64,000 nt of DNA from Andalucia godoyi. Taxonomy: Eukaryota; Discoba; Jakobea; Jakobida; Andaluciidae. The DNA lies in contig VRVR01000031.1 of assembly GCA_009859145.1 (NCBI GenBank), forward strand, positions 124,001 to 188,000, given 5' to 3'. Positions 7,787 through 18,100 of the stretch are shown here, piece after piece (positions within the stretch are counted from its first letter, which is position 1; each line of letters opens with the position of its first letter). The position numbers and the translations under genes were made by a program. The notes beneath the pieces are model-generated. The model was not told the origin of the DNA and ran no database searches. It saw only the letters and a list, made by a program, of their open reading frames with translations.

Positions 7787-10700
7787 TTAGATGGCCAAGC
7801 GACGTTTGATTTCCGAGATCATGTTGTCGATTTGGCCAGCCAGCTCCGCGGACACTAGCCCCGCCGACTTTGCGTTGGACAGGATGGTGATGAACAAATC
7901 ATACGCACGGACAACTGCAACGGGGACTTGGCGAACCAAGACAAGATCCTGCAAGCTCAGCTTGGACGGATCCCTTTCTTCCCAACCATCCGTCTTTGCG
8001 GGCTGGGGTGAAGCACTCTTGTCCAACGGAAGCCCCGACGACGAAAAAGAAGCACATGAAGAATTTGCTCTCTTTCGAAATTGCGATTGCACCTCCCTTT
8101 CGGCTGCAGCGTTTTCTTCCTCTGCATCGTCCCCATCATCATCGAAAGAAATCAGCTGTTCGTCCTTGTCGACAAGCAGCGATGGATACCTCGACTCGAT
8201 GTTGAACAAATACTCATACACGTTCGTGGCATTCGACGAAATGGCAGAAGTCAGATCTTGCAAAAACGACGGAATGCTCAGAGACGAACGAGACATCGAA
8301 CACAGCGCAAGGACCAGGCTGGCAAGCTGGCGCTCGAGTACCTGGAAATACCGGTATTCTTGAAGGTTCGATGTCGATTGCTCCAACACTTGCCGCTGCT
8401 CCGATGAAAACACGTCGCGAATCAGAGCACGCCACAGAAGCATCAAAAGCTCGGCGAAATGATCCGATCTTTTAAATACTCCTGACTGCAGCAATCGCAC
8501 AAGTGCGTTCGTCGCTTGAATGCGCGCCTTGAAATTGCTTTCACGGGTCATGATCCCGCACAGAAAGTCGGTTGCTGCCAAGTTCATTGTGGAACGCTGA
8601 GGATTTAGCGACAAGCTCGCAAAGGCATAGCAGATGTTCCATTTCGTCTTGACAGTTGTTTGCGGATCTTGTGCAACTGCAACCAGACTGTCACGCACTG
8701 CGAGGACGAGCGTCTCTTCCGGCAAACACGACGCCAGGTTCCCCAAGGCTCGGACGCCATTCGACTTTACCTTGTCGGACATTTTCAATACGCGCAGGGC
8801 AACTGGCAGCGCTTTTTCCGTCAACTTGAAAAACACGGGATTGTCCATTGGGTTTCTATGAATCGCATCGCATATATTGGCCAATGCCCACGATGCACGC
8901 ACAGCCAGCGAATTTGGGACCACGAACGATGGTGGTGGAGCTGACGAGGCCGACGAAGCAGTCGCCGCGCCGTTTGCTATCTTGGACGCAAAGAGCAGCT
9001 TTTCAACGATGTCGAGGACGGATTCAAGCAATTCTCCGTCATGCACAAGTGGCGGAAATAATAACAGCGTCCCCATTGCTTTCATCGCAATCGCCGATTG
9101 CGCAGCAGCATGCGGATCACGAGAAAACTGCAGCAGCCGAGCGATGATCTCTTTCCGCGTTGGCTCGGTCAGCGCTGGAAACTGCTCTGCGCTCAGATTG
9201 CATAGCAGATGACATGCAGCAAGTCGCAAAGACGGTAGATAATCACCTTGCAGCGACAATGGCCCCGGTAGTAAAATATTCGTGATCGTTTGCTCCCAAA
9301 CGTGAATATCGACCCCGTCTGGAGAGCTTGTCAAATCATGCAGCAGCTTCATGCAGCAAATCTTCACGTCTTCCGCAATCCCACCAGCGCACCCAACCCC
9401 AACCCCAACCGCAACAGTACCTGTGCCTGCTGCTACCATTGTACTCGAGAAATAGGATGAATAGGATGACGAAGAAGAAGCAGGGCCAGGGGTGCTTCGG
9501 AGAGCTCCACCCAGAAAAACATCACGCAGAGATGGCTCGAGAAGAGAAGAAAAGTATACGGAAAGCCGCTGACCATATCCATATGCGATTTTCGACAAGC
9601 ATACTATTGCGTCCGTTCTCGGGAACAAGGCGACGATTCTCGCCACAAACGCCTCTGTCAGGAACGATCGCATATACTCGAGTGGTTGAGAAGTTGCAAA
9701 GCATGCGCCGAGTGCCGAAACTGCATCCACGGTATTGGACCGCAGCAGCAACGGGACGAGGTCCTTGAGATATGCACCAGACAACTTTTCAAATGCGCAA
9801 TTCTCGATCAGTGTTTGCGCACAACGAAACAACGCGCCGGAGTCATCACCCTTGACATCCAAAGCATACCGAACACAGCCGTGCATTTCTCGAAGCATCG
9901 CACCGAGCGTTTGTCCGGAAGTTACGAACCGTACGTTTGGCTTTGCAGGCCGATCATCCGCAGTTGCAAGATACGGTTTCGAACGGTCCAAGAGACTGGA
10001 AATCGCAGCACAAACAGCGGATCGAACGCGTGCAGAAGGATGATGAAGCACAAGATGAAACAAGTGAGGTGTTTTCGGGCTCGCGCTGAGCGCATCGTGG
10101 TCGGCAAACAGCGAGTTCCAGTGTCCATGAAGAGATTTAGGATTGGATTTCGCAAGACTTGAAAGCAGGCAAAGTGCCGAAAGTTGGATGCGCTCTGCAG
10201 GGTTCGATGCTTGCCAAAGAAGCGACAGGATTGAGCTCGGTGCATCCTTGAATTTGGACCGTGAGGCGACTCGCGGCCTGCTGTTTGTTGTGCTTTGCTG
10301 CTGTTGATCAGGGTCAGACTCGATTTCCGAGGATGTTGAGTAGTACTGGCTTGATCCATACTCGCTATAGATATGTCCGTCGCTATTCAACAAGAGGGAT
10401 GACGAAGACGACGCCGATAATGATGCTGATGATGATGATGGAAGGAAAACGCACGGCCGCAGAAGCGATATGAGAGTGGTGACATGAGGGAGGTGCAGGT
10501 CCTTTGATTCCAGAACCAGAGCGGCAAGTGCCTGTGCCGCGGCGCTGTAGAGCCTTGCGAGATCCTCCGCTTCCTCTCGTTGGCGCGTATGGAACAGGAG
10601 CACTTGGGTCGACAACGACACAAAATTGGACAGGAAAAGATCGAGAAGCTGCGGCAAGAATGGGCCGATGGCGTGTGCATTTGGCCTCACAACAAGATTC

Positions 10701-11188
10701 GCGAGGCATTTCAGTGCAAGTCGCTTGAGCTCTGCGTCGTCTGTTTGTGCGGCGTGCGCCAGCGGACTCACGGCTTCGAAGATTGTGGGTGTCAGTCGAC
10801 CAATGACAGCGGAGTGGCATTCCCGAAACCCCGACAAGTGCGCCATCGACCGTACCAGCCATGCGGCGGCCTCCGGACTCGAGACAAGCGAGAGAAGCAT
10901 GATGTGCGTCCGGAGCACCGTTTCATACACACCCGCGTCCAGCCGCACCTTGTGGTCCACCACCGCCGCTACACACTCTCGCCCGTACTCCACAACCGAC
11001 GCATCGCTCAGCGACTGCAACTGCAACTGTGATTGACTTGACATCTGTCGACTGGCTGCATCCAAACGGCCCATCACCTGCGCGTTGTCCGCATCGCCGT
11101 GCTGCGGCCCCGGGGCCTTCTTCGGAGTCCTGTACGAATTGTACGACCGCTGGGTGCTCCGCGGCCAAGGCTTCCGAACACCAGACAT
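7787..11188 (-). CDS. HEATR6: HEAT-repeat protein, HEATR6 type
   Basis: This 1133-residue protein is made of armadillo/HEAT-like helical repeats and is close in length to animal HEATR6 (about 1180). The middle (about 310-480) contains the DUF4042-like block of that family: RIQLSALCLLSSLAKSNPKS, then GHWNSLF, then a conserved PSARVRSAVCAAISSLLD segment, preceded by an acidic Ser-rich linker. The molecular role of HEATR6 is poorly known, so none is assigned. Low-complexity Ser, Asp and Ala/Gly-Val runs break the repeats. The start is the ATG at 11188 (MSGVRKPWPR); the longer frame opens at a non-ATG codon. Confidence 0.8.
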   Translation of the reverse strand: MSGVRKPWPRSTQRSYNSYRTPKKAPGPQHGDADNAQVMGRLDAASRQMSSQSQLQLQSLSDASVVEYGRECVAAVVDHKVRLDAGVYETVLRTHIMLLSLVSSPEAAAWLVRSMAHLSGFRECHSAVIGRLTPTIFEAVSPLAHAAQTDDAELKRLALKCLANLVVRPNAHAIGPFLPQLLDLFLSNFVSLSTQVLLFHTRQREEAEDLARLYSAAAQALAALVLESKDLHLPHVTTLISLLRPCVFLPSSSSASLSASSSSSLLLNSDGHIYSEYGSSQYYSTSSEIESDPDQQQQSTTNSRPRVASRSKFKDAPSSILSLLWQASNPAERIQLSALCLLSSLAKSNPKSLHGHWNSLFADHDALSASPKTPHLFHLVLHHPSARVRSAVCAAISSLLDRSKPYLATADDRPAKPNVRFVTSGQTLGAMLREMHGCVRYALDVKGDDSGALFRCAQTLIENCAFEKLSGAYLKDLVPLLLRSNTVDAVSALGACFATSQPLEYMRSFLTEAFVARIVALFPRTDAIVCLSKIAYGYGQRLSVYFSSLLEPSLRDVFLGGALRSTPGPASSSSSYSSYFSSTMVAAGTGTVAVGVGVGCAGGIAEDVKICCMKLLHDLTSSPDGVDIHVWEQTITNILLPGPLSLQGDYLPSLRLAACHLLCNLSAEQFPALTEPTRKEIIARLLQFSRDPHAAAQSAIAMKAMGTLLLFPPLVHDGELLESVLDIVEKLLFASKIANGAATASSASSAPPPSFVVPNSLAVRASWALANICDAIHRNPMDNPVFFKLTEKALPVALRVLKMSDKVKSNGVRALGNLASCLPEETLVLAVRDSLVAVAQDPQTTVKTKWNICYAFASLSLNPQRSTMNLAATDFLCGIMTRESNFKARIQATNALVRLLQSGVFKRSDHFAELLMLLWRALIRDVFSSEQRQVLEQSTSNLQEYRYFQVLERQLASLVLALCSMSRSSLSIPSFLQDLTSAISSNATNVYEYLFNIESRYPSLLVDKDEQLISFDDDGDDAEEENAAAEREVQSQFRKRANSSCASFSSSGLPLDKSASPQPAKTDGWEERDPSKLSLQDLVLVRQVPVAVVRAYDLFITILSNAKSAGLVSAELAGQIDNMISEIKRRLAI

Positions 11189-11737
11189 TTCCCCCTGGCT
11201 CTCTGCAATGCCACACAAATCCAACGGAAACTACAAACTCAATCCACAATCAACTACACACAGTCAACAACAGCAAGAACAGCAAGAACAGCAAGAAGAA
11301 TGAAGAAGATAAGTGAAATCATGAAAACAGCGTCGGTGAGACACGCTCACAAAATGAGCCCGCCAGAACAGGAAAACGCTCGTATAGCCGCGAACGGAAC
11401 AAGATTCAAGTGATGCTGACTGGTGCCCCCCAAGAGCGAATTACGGCAGGAACATCAGCAGGAGGGCGTTGTGGTCTTTGCAGGTCTTTGTGGAGTCTCA
11501 AGTATTGTGGAACATGGATCGTTTGCACGGCTACACGCAATGGGGTTGCATAAGACGTCATCCACCCACCCACACACGTGCACACACGTGTATATGCGCA
11601 GAGCGAATGAGTAAAATAAGTGACTATGATTAGGATCGAGGTTGAATTGGACCGTCTGTTTGTTTTCTTGTTTTTTGTTTTTGCATTTTTTGCTGTGCAG
11701 TTTTTTCATTTCCAAAGTTACGAATTTACTGAAAAAT

Positions 11738-12007
11738 TTAACCCGACTTGAAGAGAAGAACTGCGACCTGTCCGAGATAGAAATAGATGAAGTTCTTGGT
11801 TTCGTGGGTGACATAGGAGCCAAAGTTGCGTCCTACAATGCAGTGCCAAGTGGGGTTGTACTTCTTGTCGAACTCCTTCTTGATGTACTGGGCAATATCC
11901 TTTTCAATGTTGAACTTCTCCATTGCCTGGGTTGCGCAGTCGATGGCGTCCTGCTGCATCTCTTCCGACATGTCGGCGTTCTTGATCACGGCCTTGCGGT
12001 CAGTCAT
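11738..12007 (-). CDS. DYNLL: Dynein light chain LC8
   Basis: This 89-residue protein matches the LC8 family over its full length (89 residues in animals). LC8 is a homodimeric hub that binds short linear motifs in many partners, including cytoplasmic and axonemal dynein intermediate chains. Diagnostic segments are [37 protein letters not shown] and [21 protein letters not shown] long purine tract (pyrimidine on the sense strand) begins about 75 bp upstream of the ATG. Confidence 0.97.
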   Translation of the reverse strand: MTDRKAVIKNADMSEEMQQDAIDCATQAMEKFNIEKDIAQYIKKEFDKKYNPTWHCIVGRNFGSYVTHETKNFIYFYLGQVAVLLFKSG

Positions 12008-12083
12008 TTTCTTTCTTGGGAAAAAAACAAGGTTGCCCTGTGATTTAGATCAAAAACAGAAAGAGGTCCGGTTAAATATGAAT

Positions 12084-12240
12084 GAAGAGGGAGAAAGAGA
12101 GAGAAGAGAAAAAGAAAAAGAGAGAGAGAGAGAGAGAGAGAAAAGAGAAGGAAAGGGAAAAGGAAAGAGAGAGAGAAAAAAGGGAAAGAGAAAAAAGGGG
12201 GAAAGAAAGGGGAAACATATAAAGAAGAGAAGAAAAAACC
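12084..12240. repeat. Purine (GA/GAAA) tract upstream of DYNLL
   Basis: About 155 bp is almost pure A and G on the + strand, with a (GA)n core near 12119-12142. It lies in the divergent spacer between DYNLL (start 12007, minus) and the gene at 12699 (plus). Any open reading frames through it are products of the simple sequence. Confidence 0.9.
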
Positions 12241-12698
12241 GAAAGAGACAGATGGAGAAATACTGGAGTGGAAAAACGCAGGAAATAGTGTGAAAACGAC
12301 TGAGAGATGTTTGGGATCTACGGGACATTGGAAACAGCCAGTAGGAAACTGAGGTTTTGCACGAGAGTCATGGCTGGCGGGAAGAGCAGACATGACAGGT
12401 CATGCATCAGTCGAAACGGTCGATGGTGTGTAGCTGGTACTTGGTTGTGACTAAGCTCGAGACCCCAGACCCGCCGTCCACTGTCGACCGCTGTCAACCG
12501 TCTGATCCTTCCAGGCATCACTTGATTCCTGCTACTCTCGCCTTTTCGTCCTTTCTTTTTCAATCCGGCACCAGCTGTCACGCGTCATGTTTCCGGGTTC
12601 TTCACGAGCTTCACAAAAGCCCAACGCAAGCAGAAAGCCCCAACGAAGCGTGTGTTCAGCACAAGGGTGAGCAATCTTTTTTTTTCCCTTTCTCAAAG

Positions 12699-13151
12699 AT
12701 GGAGATGATGCGCAAGATGGGCCAGGCGCTCCGAATTACGGGCGACGGGTCTTCGTCTCAGTATTTCTACTCGATCATGGACGACAGCACGTGGGCGTCG
12801 AGCATATCGAAGCACTCTAAGAAGCTTCGTGATCTTCCGCTGTACAAGTTCGACTCGCTAGGGTTCTATCGCCCTGTGGACGATCCCTCGGGGCACCTGA
12901 CGTCCATCTACGGGACCGCTGTGTCGTCGGCAAAGCTCGAGAAGCTGCATCAAGGCTTCCAGAAGGGTTACGCAAAGGCTAATGAAATCATCAATGAGAT
13001 CTTTGAAAAGGAAATTGAAAAACATGGAATGCTCGATTGGCTCCAGCCTGGCTCCACCCTTGCGCTTGGCATGGCGGGCGTCCCAAGCATGCTTCCTATG
13101 ACCGATGCCGAGCGAGCCGCCGAAGATGAAGACGACCCTTCCTCTCCCTGA
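12699..13151 (+). CDS. Small conserved-looking protein, unidentified
   Basis: This 150-residue frame starts at ATG 12699 (MEMMRKMGQALRITG), just after a T-rich stretch; in the same frame upstream there is no good Met context. I do not recognise it. It has an ordered-looking, non-repetitive composition (Leu, Phe, Tyr, Lys, Trp), a helix-prone segment near 80-115 (AKLEKLHQGFQKGYAKANEIINEIFEK) and an acidic tail with Asp-Glu pairs. No signal peptide or membrane segment is seen. Codon use resembles its neighbours and the frame is unbroken, which argues for a real gene. Confidence 0.6.
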   Translation: MEMMRKMGQALRITGDGSSSQYFYSIMDDSTWASSISKHSKKLRDLPLYKFDSLGFYRPVDDPSGHLTSIYGTAVSSAKLEKLHQGFQKGYAKANEIINEIFEKEIEKHGMLDWLQPGSTLALGMAGVPSMLPMTDAERAAEDEDDPSSP

Positions 13152-13283
13152 ATCCCCCCTCGCCTTTTCCCTCTTCGTATCCACATGTGCTGTACATACT
13201 TGCATGAGTTTATAATTTAAAATATAGCTTGCTATTGTTTTCTTGCTAGAAATGGAAAGGTTCGGAGTGAGTCACCACTCTCT

Positions 13284-13637
13284 TCATAGAGACGAAAGAT
13301 TGTGCAGAACAGAGTTGAGAATGTGCGACCGCTCAATCGCGAGCGTTCGGGCATCGATAGGGTCGTGAGGATCGTACAATCGCGAATAAGGAATGAATCC
13401 ACTCGACAGGATCTGCACTTCGGACGGCGCCTGCGTCGTCGCTGCCGTCTGACTGCTCTTCTTCAACACGTACTCGAGCAGCCCAAGAATCATCCTGTCA
13501 ATATCAATCACGTAGCGCTGTGTGTATGTCTCTCTCTCTCTCTCTCTCTCTGTCACACACACACACACACAAACATACACGCGCACGTTCTCGAGGAAGG
13601 AAAAGACGAAAAACTGAACGGGAAAATTGCTCAACAA
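13284..13637 (-). CDS. Possible small gene or last exon, unidentified
   Basis: The last 77 codons (about 13284-13516) look coding: YVIDIDRMILGLLEYVLKK, then SSGFIPYSRLYDPHDPIDAR and ERSHILNSVLHNLSSL. The upstream half of the frame runs through (TC)n and (CA)n microsatellites and is probably not protein. Either translation begins at the Met at about 13492 (69 residues), or an AG near 13522 is a splice acceptor and the first exon lies further upstream. I do not recognise the family. Confidence 0.4.
   Translation of the reverse strand: MLSNFPVQFFVFSFLENVRVYVCVCVCVTERERERETYTQRYVIDIDRMILGLLEYVLKKSSQTAATTQAPSEVQILSSGFIPYSRLYDPHDPIDARTLAIERSHILNSVLHNLSSL
13529..13571. repeat. (TC)n and (CA)n microsatellites
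   Basis: A run of about eleven TC units is followed within 4 bp by about nine CA units. It lies next to the 5' end of the candidate minus-strand exon at 13284-13516. Confidence 0.95.
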
Positions 13638-13811
13638 AAAGGAGGGTTTTATTGCAGTTTTTGCGTCCTTTTGTTTTTGTTTTTGTTTTTGTTTTTAAAT
13701 TTAAAACACCCCCTTTGTAGCTTTTTTAAATTGAACGGAGAGTTGGTTGGAGGAGAGTGCTCAAGGCATGTATGCTTTTGGGGTTTGTGTACTAGGGCAG
13801 TACGGAGATAA

Positions 13812-14852
13812 ATGAGAAGAGGAAGAGGATTGCTGAAGCCGCCATTGGCACCGCGCGATCGGATCGTGAGCAGCGGTTCTGAAGAGGTCGGATCCGGTAC
13901 GGCGGAGGTGTTTGTGGCCAAGGAGTGGAATGAGTATTATGACAAGTATTTGGATGTGAGGGTTCGTCAATCGGACTCGTTTCGTGTGTACTGCAAAGGA
14001 TGGGATCGTCCAGGGAACGCAGAGAAGCCAGTCTTGTTTTTGATTCATGGAGCGGGCCATTCGTCCATGTCGTGGGCGCTGTTTGCGCAGGAAATTGAGA
14101 ATGTGAGAATTGCAGCGATCGATATGCGTGGGCATGGCGCAACGGTGGTGGCTTCTGACGAAAGCGATGACTATTCGGCGGAAACACTGGTCGACGATGT
14201 TCTTGCAGTGCTGTGTAAGCTTGTGGAACAGCAGACGGTGGAGGCAAAGACGGGACTCGTTATGTGTGGACATTCGATGGGTGGCGCAATTGCGATTCGG
14301 GCATGTGCATCGGCGCTGGCGGAACCGTTGTTCCCGTGGACCGTGCAGTCGCTGGTGGTGATCGACATGGTGGAGGGGACTGCAATGCACGCGCTTCCAT
14401 TCATGACGCAGCTCATTGCTCAACGACCGGCTTCGTTTGCGACGCTGAAGGAGGCGTACCGATACGCGCTCTCCAACTCGCCGTTTACGTGCAAGAATGT
14501 AGATTCGCTGGCGGTGTCGCTGCCGTCGTTCTTGGTAAAAACCGCGGAAGAGCGATGGGTTTGGAGAACGGATTTAAAGACCACGGAGCCTTTTTGGAGA
14601 GGGTGGTTCGAAGGTCTCTCTGAAACGTTTCTTGCAAGATGCAAGGTGCCCAAGTTGCTCATTCTCGCTGGAACCGACAGGCTGGACACTCCGCTAACGG
14701 TGGGGCAGATGCAGGGCAAATTCCAACTCAAGTTACTTCCGTGGGTTGGCCACGTCGTTCAGGAAGACGCGCCCGGGGCTACCGCACAAGTTGTCCAAGA
14801 ATTCATAGATCGTGTTTCAGCACCCATTCACATTGCAGTTGCACCAATCTAG
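13812..14852 (+). CDS. PPME1: Protein phosphatase methylesterase 1 (alpha/beta hydrolase)
   Basis: This 346-residue protein matches PME-1, which removes the C-terminal methyl ester from PP2A-family catalytic subunits. The alpha/beta-hydrolase hallmarks are an oxyanion HGAGHSSMSW segment, the nucleophile elbow CGHSMGGAIA, an Asp in VVIDMVEGTAM and a late GHVVQED His. The PME-1 specific block FWRGWFEGLSETFL is also present. A possible substrate, a PP4c-type phosphatase ending in YFL, is encoded at 55970-56902. Family size is about 380-390, so the N-terminus is a little short. The first ATG after a T-rich leader is at 13812. Confidence 0.93.
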   Translation: MRRGRGLLKPPLAPRDRIVSSGSEEVGSGTAEVFVAKEWNEYYDKYLDVRVRQSDSFRVYCKGWDRPGNAEKPVLFLIHGAGHSSMSWALFAQEIENVRIAAIDMRGHGATVVASDESDDYSAETLVDDVLAVLCKLVEQQTVEAKTGLVMCGHSMGGAIAIRACASALAEPLFPWTVQSLVVIDMVEGTAMHALPFMTQLIAQRPASFATLKEAYRYALSNSPFTCKNVDSLAVSLPSFLVKTAEERWVWRTDLKTTEPFWRGWFEGLSETFLARCKVPKLLILAGTDRLDTPLTVGQMQGKFQLKLLPWVGHVVQEDAPGATAQVVQEFIDRVSAPIHIAVAPI

Positions 14853-15085
14853 TTTTGAACATAGGCTACCTTGCTTAGTCACCGCCGAGACAGGCGCAGA
14901 GAGAAGGAGCTTCAATCTCGACAGTTGCTGTTGTTGTTTTTTTTAATTTGCATAGGATGTAGAACGTCTCCGTTTGTGCACGTGCGTCATTCTTGCATCC
15001 CATGTACTTTGTAAGTCAGCCCCTCCCCTTGTAAATCGAAGCTACATACACGGTCATGTACTCCAAAATACCAAAAAAGCAAGAG

Positions 15086-15121
<36 letters not shown>

Positions 15122-15128
15122 ATACATG
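14853..15128. other. Convergent spacer with a (TG)n microsatellite
   Basis: No gene is seen between PPME1 and the convergent coiled-coil gene. A (TG)n tract of about 16 units lies at 15088-15119, only 10 bp beyond the stop codon of the coiled-coil gene, so it is probably in its 3' UTR. Confidence 0.85.
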
Positions 15129-18100
15129 TCACGAGTGCTTTGGAGGTGACTGCAATCGCGTTCCGATTTCGTCGAGTCGGCGAGACAGGGAGTGCCAGTC
15201 AATCTGCTGGTTCGGCGGAGAATCCTGCTCAGGTAGGGAAGCCGCATGCGCCTCTGCATGAAACGAGGGCGAGGTCAAGACATTCGCTGTCCCATTCGCC
15301 GGCACCGCTGTATCCCGGTTCTGAAGTTTTGAAATGTTCCTCACATGAAACTCGTGGGTAGAATCCGAAAACGAACGATCCAACTCCGCAAGAAACGACG
15401 GAGCAACAGCATCCGTCGGTTGACAAAGACTATTCGCAAGCAATTCCAAGCGCCGAATCTCCTGCTCAGCATTCTTTCGATCGACCACCTCGCAGTTCAG
15501 CAAATATCGGATCACCTCGATCATCTGTGAAACCTTGTTTTCGCTGTTCTCAAGCAATCCTTGTGCTTCGTGCCAGGACTTCCTCAAAGTTGAGATCTCG
15601 GCAGCCACACATTCCTTCCACTTTTGGAGTTCCTCCTCCAGCGCAGACTCCCTCATGTGCTTTCGTTTCGATCTTTCCTCAGATAGCAGCAGCCGAAACT
15701 TTGAACACTCTTCTTCCAGATGCGAGACTTTTTCTTGCAGATGCTTATTCCGCTCCGATAAATAATCCTTCTCGTGACTTACAGATTCAAAATCTCGAAC
15801 CAGCTGAAGAAACTCGTCTCGACTCACCACCAATTCAGAGTCGGATGGTAACGGCTCCGGAAGCATATGTGGCAACAAGGCATTCACTGTTTGCAGTCTA
15901 CGTACATTCTGCAATTCCTCCTCGAGTGCTGTAATCTTTTCCCGAGAATTGAAGGCTTCTTTTCGAAGTTCAGGAACAGAAAGCGATTCTTGCTCACAAT
16001 CGTTCAGACGTCGTTGAAGCGTCGACAAGTCTGCCAACAGCGATGCTCGTTCTCGTTCCAGAGAAAGGAGCGACTGTTGGAGTGCACTTTCCTTTGCCTT
16101 GTGCATCTCCAGCGCATGCTCATGAGCTTGGCGTAGACTCTCTAGATGTGTTATCTTTTCCTCAAGAGCGATCGAACGCTTATCATACGCTGATTGTTTG
16201 TCGTTCAGACTCTGGAGATGCACATCACTCAAAAGCGCTTCTCGTTCTTTTGCTCGGTCTGCTCGCAACTTTTCACGCTCACGCTCGAATTCAGATTCTT
16301 TTTCCAGAACAGCTTGTTTCCATTTCTGCACATCATCTTTCATAGTCGCTATTTCAGTGCTGAAAAGTTTGTTCTCTTCGTTCAGTTTCTGAGCCGTGAT
16401 TGACAGTTCCTGGTACTTGCCATGCCACTTGTTCCTCTCGGATTGCCAAAACTCGACAGCATGCTGCAGTTCCGTCGACGATTTCTGAAAACCAACGAGC
16501 TTTGCATTCTCCTCTTCAAGTTCTTGCACTTTCCTATGAATCGCCGAAATGGTAGACTGCGAATACCGAACGTCCTCGGATAACTTGGAATTCCTTTCGG
16601 TCAGGCGCGCGACTTGCAAAACAAGATCAGGAGAAGCACTCGCAACCGTGCTAACAAAAAGACCTTCCTGGTCCCTTTCAGACTTTAAATCTTTTTCAAT
16701 TTCAAGAAGCTTTGCTTGTAATACTTTGCACTTCACGACAAGCTCTCCATTTTCGTCCTCTAAACTGTGGATGCGCTTTCGCAGTTCAGATTCCTTTTCG
16801 CGCCAAACGGCGGATTCAGAACGAATGGCTTGAAATTCTGCGTCACGCTCTTCCAAACTTGCATTGCGGGCTTCGAGCTTGGCAATGCTTGCTGCAAGGT
16901 CCATGTGGTCCTTTTCCAGATGTTGATGAACGTCTTGCAGCTCTTGCAATTCGGAGGCCGCGCTTGAAAGACTAGACTCTAACAAAATTGCCTTCGCCTT
17001 CCAGTCCCGAAGTTCTGACAGTGCAGACTTCTTTCTGTCTTCTTCCACTACAAAGTCTTCTTTCAGAAGACGAAGCTCCTCCCTCACGGACGTCACATCG
17101 TCCTCCTTTCTCTGCAGTTTGAGACACAGGTCGTCAATCCATTGCTTTGCTTCTTCATATTCTTTTCTCAACCGTGAGCATTCTTGAGAAATTGAGCGTG
17201 TATCCATCGCAGCAGCGTCCTTCTCTCGTTTGAGAGTCATATTTTCGTGCTGAAGAAGAGTTGCTGAAGATCGTAGAGAATCCAACTCCCTCTGAATATC
17301 TTCGTACCTTTCCCTCCAGGCAGTTGCGGAAGCTGTTTCTGCAGCCGTGTCGGAGACCAAGGGAAGCTGGTTTGACAGTCCCTTTGACAGCGAACGAGAA
17401 CCACTGGGTGGGCCGCTGCTTCGTCGACCATCAATCGCAGACTGCGTACTCGTCTTCCACTCCTCGTGGACAATCTGATAGGATTTCAAATGTTCCTCAA
17501 GCATGCGAATTTTCGAAGAATGCGATGCAGACATCCTTTCGTATTCGTCATTCTTCTTCAGGGAGTTCTCAAGATCCTTTTTCAATCGTCCATTTTCGGC
17601 ACGCAACGAGCCAACGTCCTCTTCAAGTGATGCCTTGTCGCCCGACACCGCATCCATCCTCCCTTTGAGGTCAAGAAGCTCCTGTCGCAATAGGTCGCAC
17701 ATACTGGCCTGTCCTTCAAGGTCCAGGCACCTGGTTCTCCACTGCGCAATCTCCACGGAAGTCATTGATTCCAAATGGATAATCTTTTCTTCCAGTTCAG
17801 ATCGATTGATTTCGTTCTGATATGCCGTTCTTTGGCAGTCCTCCAAGGTTTTTTGGAGCATAGACTTCAAAGAATGAACAACCTCTGGAATCCTTGAACA
17901 AAGCGTTGGCAAGGCAGCAGTGGAGAATGATTCATGGTCGTTCTCCAGAACAATTGCGAGTTCTCGGAAAGACCTTTGCAACATCCCCGATGTTTCCAAT
18001 GAATGCTCAAGATAATCCACCAGCTCACTGGTTGACAGGCCATCCTCTGCGCTCGATCGCATCTGCATATCATCGTCGCGATTGTTTTTCCACACCAGCG

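Noticed and set aside
12004-12393. Long Ser/Phe/Leu-rich minus-strand frame next to DYNLL
   Set aside because: It is translation of a polypurine tract.
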